The translations under genes and the position numbers were made by a program. The notes below the pieces were generated by a model. The model was not told the origin of the DNA. It did not search any database and worked only from the letters and a program-made list of their open reading frames with translations. Shown one piece after another: positions 17,948-26,193 of a stretch of 64,000 nt of DNA. The DNA is taken from the NCBI RefSeq assembly GCF_006385175.1, contig NZ_VFIY01000005.1:69501-133500 (forward strand), in the 5' to 3' direction. Source of the stretch: Emcibacter nanhaiensis (GTDB lineage: Bacteria; Pseudomonadota; Alphaproteobacteria; Sphingomonadales; Emcibacteraceae). Position 1 is the stretch's first letter. Every line of letters begins with the position of its first letter.

Positions 17948-19321
17948 CTAGGATATCATGATAAAGCTGGCAATTATATACAGGACGAAGGTCAGCCCGC
18001 CGGCCACCAGGGCATAGGGCAGCTGGGTGCGCACATGTTCCAGCAGGTCGCAGCCGGCAGCGATGGAGGACACGGCGGTGGTATCGGAAATGGGTGAACA
18101 ATGGTCGCCGAAAATGCCGCCGCCGAGCACGGCCGACAACACCAGGCTCGGCGGCAGGCCCAGGGTCTCGATCAGCGGCATGCCGATCGGGATCATCAGG
18201 GCGAAGGTGCCCCAGCTGGTGCCGGTGGTGAAACTGACCAGCGCCCCGGCCAGGAACAGCATGGGCACGATCAGCACCAGCGGCACATGTTCCCCGGCCA
18301 GTCCGGCAATGAAGGTGCCGGTGCCGAGCAGTTTCAGGCTCGCCCCCAGCGCCAGCGACAGCAGCACGATCAGCACCAGCTGCAACAGCTCGCTCATGCC
18401 CTCGAAGCCGATGTTGACCAGGTCATGGTGGCTGAAGCGGCGGCTGATCAGCATCATCAGGTAAGCGACCAGGGTGGCGAGCGCGGTGGCATAGAGAATC
18501 GACTGGGTGCCGTCGCCCTCGGTGAGCGTGCCGTTGCCGGTCCAGTACATGAAAGCGAATATGCCGCCGATCAGCACGAAGAGCGGAATCACCATATAGC
18601 GCGCCTTGGTGGCGGCAAATTCCGGCAGGGCTTCATTTTCCGTGGCGGCCTGTTTGTCGGCCCGGGCCAGGGGCCCGTGCACCCGGTCCCTGAGCACCAC
18701 ATAGAAGACAATGGCGATGGTGGTGAGCGCGTAAAAATTCAGCGGCACCGAGCCGATCAGGACACTGACCGGACGGTCGATGTCATAGGTGCTGATCAGG
18801 CCCAGCACATAAGCCCCCCAGGCATTGAACATAATGAGGATACAGATCGGCGCGCTGGTGCTGTCGATGATATAGGCGAGCCGGGCCCGGCTCATGCCGA
18901 ATTTGTCGAACAGGCCGCGCGACAGGATGCCGGCGGTCAGCACGCTGAGGTTGGACTCAATGAACAGCACCACGCCGGTCAGTGTGGTCATCAGCCCGAC
19001 CCGGCGTCGTCCGCCGGCGAGCCCGGAGTTGACCAGTTTTTCCACCAGGGCGCTGACCCCGCCGGAATGCCTGAGGTAGGCAAGAAAGGCGCCGATCAGC
19101 AGGCTGAACATCAGGATCCGGGCGTTGCCGGGACTCTGGAACACGGCGATGATCCGTTCGATGCTGGCGAGGAAGCCCATGAAGGGGGCGTGGATGCCGG
19201 TCGCGGCCTGCAGTAAAGTCTCGGAACAATAGATAGCGAGGAACAGGGCGAGGATCACTTCCCGGCGCCACAAGACAACAATGATGGCAACCAGTGGCGG
19301 CAGTACAGAAAGCCATTCCAT
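17948..19321 (-). CDS. nhaC: Na+/H+ antiporter, NhaC family
   Basis: A 457-residue membrane protein with about eleven to twelve hydrophobic segments. The C-terminal signature GGGIFGDHCSPISDTTAVSS and the upstream TTGTSWGTFALMIPI are characteristic of NhaC-type antiporters (ion transporter superfamily), which export Na+ in exchange for protons or sometimes exchange organic acids such as malate and lactate. It is first in a two-gene unit with the NSS symporter and is divergent from the reductive dehalogenase gene, sharing a 177-base upstream region. Family assignment is firm; the ion/substrate is inferred. Confidence 0.88.
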   Translation of the reverse strand: MEWLSVLPPLVAIIVVLWRREVILALFLAIYCSETLLQAATGIHAPFMGFLASIERIIAVFQSPGNARILMFSLLIGAFLAYLRHSGGVSALVEKLVNSGLAGGRRRVGLMTTLTGVVLFIESNLSVLTAGILSRGLFDKFGMSRARLAYIIDSTSAPICILIMFNAWGAYVLGLISTYDIDRPVSVLIGSVPLNFYALTTIAIVFYVVLRDRVHGPLARADKQAATENEALPEFAATKARYMVIPLFVLIGGIFAFMYWTGNGTLTEGDGTQSILYATALATLVAYLMMLISRRFSHHDLVNIGFEGMSELLQLVLIVLLSLALGASLKLLGTGTFIAGLAGEHVPLVLIVPMLFLAGALVSFTTGTSWGTFALMIPIGMPLIETLGLPPSLVLSAVLGGGIFGDHCSPISDTTAVSSIAAGCDLLEHVRTQLPYALVAGGLTFVLYIIASFIMIS

Positions 19322-19498
19322 AAAATTTCCCCGACCAGATTATTTTGATTTATTATTTAATGTCGGCAGTATGGAAGAGGTTGCTGGGGCGGTCAAGCGT
19401 CACGATGACGGATGGCGAAGTTAATGTCCCGCTTTGTGGGGACTGACAAGTCTGCCGGGGGAACCTAGACTTGCAGCAAAAACCAGGGAGACATCAGG
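19322..19498. promoter_or_regulatory. Divergent promoter region, nhaC / rdhA, with inverted repeat
   Basis: These 177 bases separate two divergent starts. The nhaC-proximal part is AT-rich (TTATTTTGATTTATTATTTAA), suitable for its promoter. On the rdhA side a perfect 7-bp inverted repeat, CAAGTCT at 19447-19453 and AGACTTG at 19467-19473 with a 13-base spacer, ends 25 bases before the rdhA start codon. A small GTCCC/GGGAC hairpin (19426-19443) precedes it. The 27-bp repeat has the geometry of a dimeric-regulator operator. No regulator gene is adjacent. Confidence 0.45.
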
Positions 19499-21670
19499 GT
19501 GATATTCTTTTCCAATAAAAACCGTCCCTTTGATCTGGGGCCCTATGCGCTGGAAAGATTGCCGCGGGATCCCGCAAAAATTGCTGCAGAAATGCTGCGG
19601 CAAAAAGTGCAGCAAAAATCCCCGGAGGGTGCAGCAAAAAACAGCCTGGGCCGGGCCATTATCCGCTATCATCAACTGTTTGAAAATTTCCGCGAACGCC
19701 CGCCGGCCAAAACCAGGGCGCCGCTGCCGGAGGATCCGCGCAAGCTGGTCGCTGACATGAAAGGCGGCGGCTATTTTCTCGACGCCAGCCACATGGGGAT
19801 CTGCGAACTCAGCGAAAATTGCTGGCTCGACGGGGTCGAGGCTCCGGCCCACAGCCATGCCATCGTGGTGCTGGTCAGATACGGCCGGACACCGGAAGAA
19901 GGCACCCTGGCCCACGGCTGGGTCGCGGGCAACGAGCCTGCCGCCGCGGCGCTCAGGGCCCGGGAGATTGCCCTGTGCCTCGCCGGACAGATCAATATCT
20001 ATGGCTGGTCGGCCCGGGTCCATGACGAAGCGGGCGAGGTGGATCTTGAGCGGCTTGCGGTATTGGCGGGCCTGGTGGTGCGCACCGACAATGGCATCGA
20101 AAGCCCCTACCTCGGCGACTGTTTTGCCCTGGCGGCCATCACCACCGATTATGCCCTCACCCCCGATGTGCCGCTGGCGGCCAGCGCCCTCAAGCAAGCC
20201 AAAGGGCTCGGCTATTATCTCGGTGCCGGCGGCGCGGTGCCGGGTATCGAATGGGACCGGCGACAAAAACGCCAGAGCCATATGAGCATCTACCCCATGG
20301 AAGATGTGCAGCGGGTCGACGAGCCCACCACCCTGATCCTGGAGGATGAGGTGCCGCGGGTGCCGAAACGGGCGGCCTTTTTCGAGCGGGCCCTGCGTGG
20401 CGACCTGGGGCCCAAGGCGCAAAAGGAGCGTGGTCGTTTCGCCTTCAAGCAGCCTTTGGCCTGGTCCATGCTGGGGCCGATCCGCGACATGGTGCCGCTG
20501 CAGGAGGGTGAGATCGCAGACCAGCAGGATCCCGCCTGTCTTGATCCGGCGGCAAACAGCCGGGCCCTCAAATCGCTCGGTTATTTCCTCGGCGCCGACC
20601 TGGTCGGCATCTGTGAAGTGCCGCGCTATGCCTGGTTTTCCCACAAGGAAGACGGCCGCGAGATCGCGCCCTATCACAAATATGCGGTGGTGATGCTGGT
20701 CGACCAGGGCTATGAGACCATGGAGGGGGCTTCGGGCGACGACTTTATTTCCGGTCCCCAGTCCATGCGCGCCTATATGCGCGGCGCGGAAATCTCAGGG
20801 GTGATGGCCGATCACCTGCGGCAGCTCGGTTTCGGCGCCCGGCCCCAGACCAATGCGGATTCCGACGTGCTGCATATCCCGCTTATTTTGCAGGCCGGCC
20901 TGGGTGAGCTCAGCCGCATCGGCGAACTGGTGCTCAATCCCTTTGTCGGGCCGCGCTTCAAGTCGGTGGTGATGACCACCGATCTGCCGCTCGAGGTGGA
21001 CAAGCCGATCGACTTCGGGCTGCAGACCTTCTGTTCCAGCTGTTTCAAATGCGCCCGGGAATGTCCCTGCGACGCCATCCCCTGGGGCGACAAGGTTATG
21101 TTCAACGGCTATGAAATGTGGAAGATCGACGCCGAGCGCTGCACCCGTTACCGGCTCACCAACCAGCGCGGCGCCGCCTGCGGCCGCTGCATGAAAACCT
21201 GCCCCTTGAACAAGGTGGTGACCTGGGAAGGCAATCTGCTGACCCGGATTGCGAGCTGGATGGGAATCCACGTCAAGCCGCTCAAACCGCTGATGGCGCC
21301 GGCGGCGGCGAAAATCGACGACCTGCTCGGCCATGGCCAGCGCAACCTGGTGAAAAAATGGTGGATCGATCTGGAAGTGGTGGACGGCGAAGCGATCCTG
21401 CCGCCCAAAGGAGTTAACGAGCGGGACCTGGATGTGGACCGCAAGCTGGACCCGTCGAAGCAGAAGATCGCCTATTATACCGCCGACATGATGCCGCCGG
21501 GCGACCAGTTCGAGGAGCCGTTTCCGGTCGACCGCAAGGCGGCGCTGGCTCAGGCCGGAAAGCTGGAAACACCCGCCAAAGCATGGGAACGAAGAGAGAA
21601 GGGTGGTCCAAAGCCGGCCTTTTACGATCCGACGCCGCCCCGAGGTTGGGTCAAAAATCAGGATTGCTGA
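19499..21670 (+). CDS. rdhA: Soluble cobalamin-dependent reductive dehalogenase (NpRdhA-like)
   Basis: A 723-residue protein with two tandem flavin-reductase/B12-type halves (about residues 70-250 and 355-500), then a bacterial ferredoxin-like region. Fe-S ligands are Cys512, 515, 518 and 522 (C-x2-C-x2-C-x3-CP) and Cys548, 561, 564 and 568 (C-x12-C-x2-C-x3-CP). The segment VGPRFKSVVMTTDLPLE followed by DKPIDFG is the hallmark stretch preceding the clusters in RdhA proteins. Ser422, Tyr426, Lys488 and Arg552 fall at the residue numbers I recall for the active site of Nitratireductor pacificus NpRdhA. There is no Tat signal and no membrane-anchor gene, which fits the catabolic, cytoplasmic class that removes halide from halogenated phenols. 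The GTG start has AGGGAG upstream and is supported by the numbering match. The 3' end overlaps the convergent flippase-like gene by 13 bases. Confidence 0.9.
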   Translation: MIFFSNKNRPFDLGPYALERLPRDPAKIAAEMLRQKVQQKSPEGAAKNSLGRAIIRYHQLFENFRERPPAKTRAPLPEDPRKLVADMKGGGYFLDASHMGICELSENCWLDGVEAPAHSHAIVVLVRYGRTPEEGTLAHGWVAGNEPAAAALRAREIALCLAGQINIYGWSARVHDEAGEVDLERLAVLAGLVVRTDNGIESPYLGDCFALAAITTDYALTPDVPLAASALKQAKGLGYYLGAGGAVPGIEWDRRQKRQSHMSIYPMEDVQRVDEPTTLILEDEVPRVPKRAAFFERALRGDLGPKAQKERGRFAFKQPLAWSMLGPIRDMVPLQEGEIADQQDPACLDPAANSRALKSLGYFLGADLVGICEVPRYAWFSHKEDGREIAPYHKYAVVMLVDQGYETMEGASGDDFISGPQSMRAYMRGAEISGVMADHLRQLGFGARPQTNADSDVLHIPLILQAGLGELSRIGELVLNPFVGPRFKSVVMTTDLPLEVDKPIDFGLQTFCSSCFKCARECPCDAIPWGDKVMFNGYEMWKIDAERCTRYRLTNQRGAACGRCMKTCPLNKVVTWEGNLLTRIASWMGIHVKPLKPLMAPAAAKIDDLLGHGQRNLVKKWWIDLEVVDGEAILPPKGVNERDLDVDRKLDPSKQKIAYYTADMMPPGDQFEEPFPVDRKAALAQAGKLETPAKAWERREKGGPKPAFYDPTPPRGWVKNQDC

Positions 21671-22620
21671 GGTAGCGCCACCGGCCGGAAGTTCCCGAAC
21701 GAGGTCAGAGCGTAAAGCAGCAGGTGCAGGCCCTGGGTCAGGGCGCCGGCGGCGACAAACATGCCGGCGACCCGGGCTTCCGGTGCATTGACAAACCCGG
21801 TCATGGACAGGCAGACGCCGAGGAAAATCAGTTCCGAATTGGGCAGGAACGGAATCCGGGTCAGCACCATCTGGGCAGTGATCAGCAACACCCAGGTGGT
21901 CACCGGCACCTCCGGCAGCACCACGTTCCATTGCAGGATCTGCAGTCCCAGCACCAGCAGCAGCCGGCTGATATGGATGGTCAGCACCTTGCGTACAATG
22001 ACCGGCGGCAGAGCCAGGATATGGCGGCGGAAACGGATCACCACCGGCACCAGGATCACAGTGATGACGGCGGCGAGGATCAGGTAGCTGGTCACCGACG
22101 GATCGGCGTTGGTGATGACCTTGATCTGGCCGGTCAGGAAAAAGATCGCCAGCAGGAACACCGTCATGCTGTTGGAGGTCAGCGCCGACAGGATGTTGTT
22201 GTCCTTGACCGTGGAAAAGATTTCCTTTTGACTGAGCTCGAGCCGCGGGATCGCCCAGAAGCAGAGATAGGCTTCTCCGGAATAGCCCATGACCCCGGTA
22301 TTGAAGATTTTTTTGCGCACAAAAACCGGGAAGCAGCGCCACAGGCCCACGTTCCAGATCAGCCGGTAAATCAAAAGTTCGCTGGCCGGCTGGCACAGGT
22401 AGATGACAAAAAACAGCAGGTAGAACAGCGGCGCGGCGGGCAGGGCATGGCGCACCTCGGCCCAGCCGATCTGTTCGACCCGAAAGATCAGATAGAGGAA
22501 GATCAGGCCGGTCATCAGCCATTGCAGAAGTTTCAGACCCTGGCGCACCCGGGGCTTCTGCAGATGGGTGTGCAGCGTCTGTCCCAGCTTCTTCAGGCCT
22601 GTCACTTTTTCTTCGGTCAT
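21658..22620 (-). CDS. Flippase-like integral membrane protein (LPG synthase TM/UPF0104 family)
   Basis: A 320-residue protein with about seven or eight hydrophobic segments beginning near residue 30 (LLQWLMTGLIFLYLIF). The overall pattern and the central conserved block (about residues 130-250) resemble PF03706, the membrane domain shared by lysyl-phosphatidylglycerol synthase and many proteins encoded beside glycosyltransferases. Members may translocate lipid-linked molecules, but this one has no synthase domain. It is last in a four-gene unit, 7 bases after the GT34-like gene, suggesting a role in handling the glycosylated lipid made by the upstream enzymes. Confidence 0.72.
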   Translation of the reverse strand: MTEEKVTGLKKLGQTLHTHLQKPRVRQGLKLLQWLMTGLIFLYLIFRVEQIGWAEVRHALPAAPLFYLLFFVIYLCQPASELLIYRLIWNVGLWRCFPVFVRKKIFNTGVMGYSGEAYLCFWAIPRLELSQKEIFSTVKDNNILSALTSNSMTVFLLAIFFLTGQIKVITNADPSVTSYLILAAVITVILVPVVIRFRRHILALPPVIVRKVLTIHISRLLLVLGLQILQWNVVLPEVPVTTWVLLITAQMVLTRIPFLPNSELIFLGVCLSMTGFVNAPEARVAGMFVAAGALTQGLHLLLYALTSFGNFRPVALPQQS

Positions 22621-22627
22621 GGGCCGT

Positions 22628-23320
22628 TCAATCCGCGCTCGCGGGTTTCATGGTCAGCTGCTTGTCATGCAGGATGACGGCGTCTTCGGTGGAAATGAGG
22701 AATTTCTCCAGCAGCGGGGCGGCGCCGACCCGGAGGATTTCTTTTTTCAGCAGATGAATGTGTTCACGATACTGCCGGAACAGCCCTTCCCACAGGACAT
22801 TCTGGTTGCGCGGATGCCGGTCGGCCAGGTGGGCCAGTTCGCCCCGGGCCAGCTCCAGCCAGCGGGTGAAAAATTCTTCGCCCAGTTCGTTGTTGCGGAT
22901 GATGCAGAAACCGGCGTTGGGCAGGAACAGGGTGCCGTATTTCACGGCGCCGCGCAGATTGAGCGGCAGCGGGATATTGAGATAACTGGAAATATCGGCC
23001 GGGAAATAAATGTCCCTGCCCGGGTGACGCGCGAGGATATCTTCAAACCCGACCTCTTCGCGCAGGATGATACTGTCGGCATCCACCTTGACCAGCCAGT
23101 CGGCGTCGCTTTGGCTGAACCGGCGGCGCATCATCTCGATCATGCTCCAGTTGATGTGCATGTCCGGTATCAGCTGTTCCCGGCAGACAATGAAAGTATA
23201 GCCATGGCGGTCACAATAGCGCTGCCACTGGGCCACGGTTTCCTTGGCATAATAATCGATGTTCGGCGTGGCCAGCATCAGAACATCAATCTTCAGCGGC
23301 CGGGTCTTGTTGTCAGTCAT
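22628..23320 (-). CDS. Putative glycosyltransferase, GMA12/MNN10-like
   Basis: A 230-residue soluble protein. The N-terminus IDVLMLATPNIDYYAKETVAQ, the WLVKVDADSIIL segment with a D-x-D metal/nucleotide-sugar motif near residue 75, and the later NAGFCIIRNNELGEEFFTRW block followed by NQNVLWEGL resemble the galactosyl/mannosyl transferases of the GMA12/MNN10 (GT34) group. No membrane anchor is visible. It overlaps the upstream glycosyltransferase gene by 8 bases, so the two are translationally coupled. The sugar donor and acceptor are unknown. Confidence 0.65.
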   Translation of the reverse strand: MTDNKTRPLKIDVLMLATPNIDYYAKETVAQWQRYCDRHGYTFIVCREQLIPDMHINWSMIEMMRRRFSQSDADWLVKVDADSIILREEVGFEDILARHPGRDIYFPADISSYLNIPLPLNLRGAVKYGTLFLPNAGFCIIRNNELGEEFFTRWLELARGELAHLADRHPRNQNVLWEGLFRQYREHIHLLKKEILRVGAAPLLEKFLISTEDAVILHDKQLTMKPASAD

Positions 23321-24512
23321 GTTCTGCAGGGTCTCGCTTCTTTTTGATCAGCTGTTCATAGTGTGCGAACAGCCGCCGGAAATGCTCCTCCGGCGGAATG
23401 ACTTTTTGTTTTGCCGCCTCTCCGGCCGCCTGGCGCATTGTCGCGGGGTCCCGCAGCAGGAAGCGGTGCAGGGCGTCGGTGCAGCCGGCAACATCGCCGG
23501 CTTTATAGAATTCCGCATAGTCCGGCCGAGCCAGGTCGGCGGCGCCGCCGAGGTTCGGCACCACCAGCGGCAGGCCGGCACACAGGCCCTCGGCGATCAC
23601 CAGGCCATAGGTTTCGGCGGCGCTGCCGTGCAGCATGCCGTCGGCGCTGGCGAGGATTCTGGCCAGCTGGTCCCGGTCTTTGGTAAAGCCGGCGACACAG
23701 GTTCCCTTGTGGCGGCGGGCCAGCCGGTCAACCGATGTGCGGGCCGGGCCGTCGCCGATCAGGTAGAGCCCCACCGGACGCACCCGGTTGACCCGGTCGA
23801 TCGCCCTGATCAGGCAGCCGATGCGCTTTTCCGGGTGATGGCGGCTGACCGAGATAAACAGCTTGCCGTCCGGATCGCTGATGCCGCATTTTTTCAGCAG
23901 CTCCCGGCGCAGCTCTTCCGAGCCCTTGTCCGGGGAAAAGGCGCTGGCGTCGATACCGAGGGGGATGGCATGGGCATTGCCAAGCCCGTGTTGTTGCAGC
24001 CGCTCGGCCAGCCAGTCGCCGGCGACAATGGTGGTGTCGAACTTCCGGCCCAGTTTGCGCAGGTAAGCCCAGAACCAGAAAAACAGTGCATCGACGCTGT
24101 CCGTACTCATAAAGCGGTCGAGAAAAGTATGGGGATAAACCGCCACCGGGTCCTGGTGGAAGAAAAAGCTCTTTATTGCCGGGCGCGGCCGCTTGTCCTG
24201 CCATGTGGCGGCGATCCAGCCGCCGCGCCAGGGCGAGGAGCCTTCCACCACATCGGGCTGTTCGCGCTCGAGGATGCGGTGAATTTCCTCCGCTTTCCAG
24301 AACAGGTGATAGCGTTTGTCCACCGGGATGGGCGGCGCTTCCACCCACTGGATGCGTCCGCCGTCACGTTGTTCCTCGCGGGTCTCGGGACCCGGGGCAA
24401 TGATCAGGCAGTCATGTCCGGCTACTTTCGCCGCGGCCAGCTTCTGCTGGATATAGGTGCGGACACCGCCGCCCTGGTCGCTGTAGAATTCGGCAATGTC
24501 CACCAGCTTCAT
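23313..24512 (-). CDS. Glycosyltransferase family 4 protein (1)
   Basis: A 399-residue GT-B enzyme. The N-terminal acceptor domain begins with IAEFYSDQGGGVRTYIQQKL, the glycine loop typical of GT4 enzymes. The C-terminal nucleotide-sugar domain contains FISVSRHHPEKRI, LYLIGDGPA and the E-x7-E-type motif in GSAAETYGLVIAEGLCAGLP. It should transfer a sugar from a nucleotide donor to a lipid or glycan on the cytoplasmic face. It overlaps the preceding GT4 gene by 4 bases and the following gene by 8. Confidence 0.87.
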   Translation of the reverse strand: MKLVDIAEFYSDQGGGVRTYIQQKLAAAKVAGHDCLIIAPGPETREEQRDGGRIQWVEAPPIPVDKRYHLFWKAEEIHRILEREQPDVVEGSSPWRGGWIAATWQDKRPRPAIKSFFFHQDPVAVYPHTFLDRFMSTDSVDALFFWFWAYLRKLGRKFDTTIVAGDWLAERLQQHGLGNAHAIPLGIDASAFSPDKGSEELRRELLKKCGISDPDGKLFISVSRHHPEKRIGCLIRAIDRVNRVRPVGLYLIGDGPARTSVDRLARRHKGTCVAGFTKDRDQLARILASADGMLHGSAAETYGLVIAEGLCAGLPLVVPNLGGAADLARPDYAEFYKAGDVAGCTDALHRFLLRDPATMRQAAGEAAKQKVIPPEEHFRRLFAHYEQLIKKKRDPAEHD

Positions 24513-25768
24513 GACGGAAGGTGTCCCGGCAGCGGATCGGCGGCAATGGGGATCGCCGGGATGACCTGTTCCCGGGTTTCTTCCGGCAGGTCGAGGATTT
24601 CAATATAGTGCCCCAGCAGCACCCGCATGACATTTTCCCAGTCATGGCGCAGGGCGTTGACCCGGGCGGCCAGGCGCATGACGGTACGCAGGTTGGCGGA
24701 ACTGATCAGCTGTTCGGCGGCGTCCACATAGCCTTCCCGGTCTGCCGGATCGACCAGAAAGCCGGTCTCTTCATGTTTGACCAGGCAGCGGCTGCCGCTG
24801 GCGTCGGCGCAGATGGTGGGCACACCGCAGGCCATGGCCTCCAGGGTGACATTGCCGAAGGCTTCGGTGACGCTGGGATTGAAGAAGATGTCCGAGGAAG
24901 CATAGGCCCGGGCCAGTTCCTCCTTGTGCAGGAATCCGGTGAAAATGGCCTCGGGCAGCATTTTTTCCAGTTTGCCCCGGGCCGGGCCGTCGCCGACCAC
25001 CAGAATGCGGTGGGCCAGGCCGCGCCGCTCCAGCCGCCTGGAAAAATCAGCCAGCACATCCAGGCCTTTTTCCAGTACCAGCCGGCCGACAAAGGAAATG
25101 ACGATTTCATTGTTCTGGATGCCCAGCGACTGGCGCCAGTTAAGATCGCGCCTTTCCGGGGTGAACAGATTGGTTTCCACACCGCGGCTCCAGATCCGGA
25201 TATCCCGGGCCAGGTCAGTTCCCCGCAGGATTTCGGCAACGGACTCTGTCGGCACATAGACATGGTCACACCGCTGGTAGAAGTAACGCAGGTATTTGAG
25301 CAGATATTTTTCCGCCCAGCCCAGTCCGTAATAACGGAGATAGGTTTCATAGCGGGTATGGAAGGAGGCCACCACAGGCAGGCCGTTTTCCAGGCCGTAT
25401 TTCTGGGCGGAATATCCCAGGTAATCGGGAGCGGACAAATGGATAATGTCCGGATCAAAGTCGTCCAGCCGTTCGCGCACCGATCTGGTCAGGCCAAGGC
25501 CGATCCGGTATTCGCCGCGACCCGGCACCGGGATGGAGGGAACGGAAACCACAGTGCCCGCATAATCGCGGATCGCCGGCGTGTCGGTGGTCGGTGAAAA
25601 GACCAGCACCTCAAAACCCTTGCGTTCGAGATAGGCCACCAGCCGGTTCAGCGCCAGGGCAGCACCATCCTTGATATAATTATAGTTGCCGGAGAAAAGA
25701 GCGACCTTGCGCCGCCGCCGGTTCTGTCCATTGTCCTGCGATAGATACTCCTGGTAGACCTGTTTCAT
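24509..25768 (-). CDS. Glycosyltransferase family 4 protein (2), glycolipid-type
   Basis: A 419-residue GT-B enzyme heading the operon. The N-terminus VALFSGNYNYIKDGAALALN and HLSAPDYLGYSAQKYG resemble the MgtA/SqdX-like group that glycosylates diacylglycerol. The donor-binding domain shows FVGRLVLEKGLDVL, ILVVGDGPARGKLE and SVTEAFGNVTLEAMACGVP. A cytoplasmic, membrane-peripheral location is expected. The 4-base ATGA-type overlap with the next gene indicates translational coupling. The similarity to glycolipid synthases is by eye and needs an alignment to place the subfamily. Confidence 0.85.
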   Translation of the reverse strand: MKQVYQEYLSQDNGQNRRRRKVALFSGNYNYIKDGAALALNRLVAYLERKGFEVLVFSPTTDTPAIRDYAGTVVSVPSIPVPGRGEYRIGLGLTRSVRERLDDFDPDIIHLSAPDYLGYSAQKYGLENGLPVVASFHTRYETYLRYYGLGWAEKYLLKYLRYFYQRCDHVYVPTESVAEILRGTDLARDIRIWSRGVETNLFTPERRDLNWRQSLGIQNNEIVISFVGRLVLEKGLDVLADFSRRLERRGLAHRILVVGDGPARGKLEKMLPEAIFTGFLHKEELARAYASSDIFFNPSVTEAFGNVTLEAMACGVPTICADASGSRCLVKHEETGFLVDPADREGYVDAAEQLISSANLRTVMRLAARVNALRHDWENVMRVLLGHYIEILDLPEETREQVIPAIPIAADPLPGHLPS

Positions 25769-26193
25769 TGGACGTCCCTGACACTTATTACTGTTCAGGT
25801 TATCGGTAGAACGCCAATGTGAAACTAATATGATAGGCGTCCCTGTTTTCCGGTGTTACGGTTACGTGGGGGCGCCGGTTAACCTTAATGGCGGAAAAGC
25901 GAGGTTTATTTGGGTCGAGTCTTCCTTGACATATAGTCTGGCCATGGCTTAGAAGATCGTGAGTATGTATGATTATTTTTCGTCTGCCTCAGAAGCAGGG
26001 CTGTCCAGTGGGAGCGGACAATTTAACCCCGTGATGTGACGAAATCTATATATGCTGCAATGGGAGAACTTACTGGCCGCGTACTTTTATATGCCCGGCC
26101 GGCAGACCGGTCTTTTCCGCTACTGGCTTCTCCCTTTTATTGTTTTAGAGAATTTCACCAAATTCTTGCTCAAAGCTGTAGGGAAACGGACGA
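25769..26193. other. 425-base intergenic region between the glycosyltransferase operon and pckG
   Basis: No coding frame or RNA gene is evident. It must hold the divergent promoters of both units. TTGACA at 25926-25931 followed after 17 bases by TTAGAA is a weak sigma-70-like candidate. TGTCC (26002-26006) and GGACA (26016-26020) form a short inverted repeat. AGGG at 26181-26184 is the likely pckG ribosome-binding site. Nothing else was recognised. Confidence 0.5.

Noticed and set aside
19499-21670. Epoxyqueuosine reductase (QueG) as an alternative for the B12/Fe-S protein
   Set aside because: QueG is about 350-380 residues with a single core and HEAT-like tail; this protein is 723 residues with a duplicated N-terminal half and the GPRFKSVVMTTDLPL motif of dehalogenases.
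20795-22522. A 575-codon open frame on the minus strand across rdhA and the flippase-like gene
   Set aside because: It has low-complexity, Gly/Arg/Pro-rich translation with no motifs and spans the ends of two well-supported genes; it is a shadow of GC-rich codon structure.
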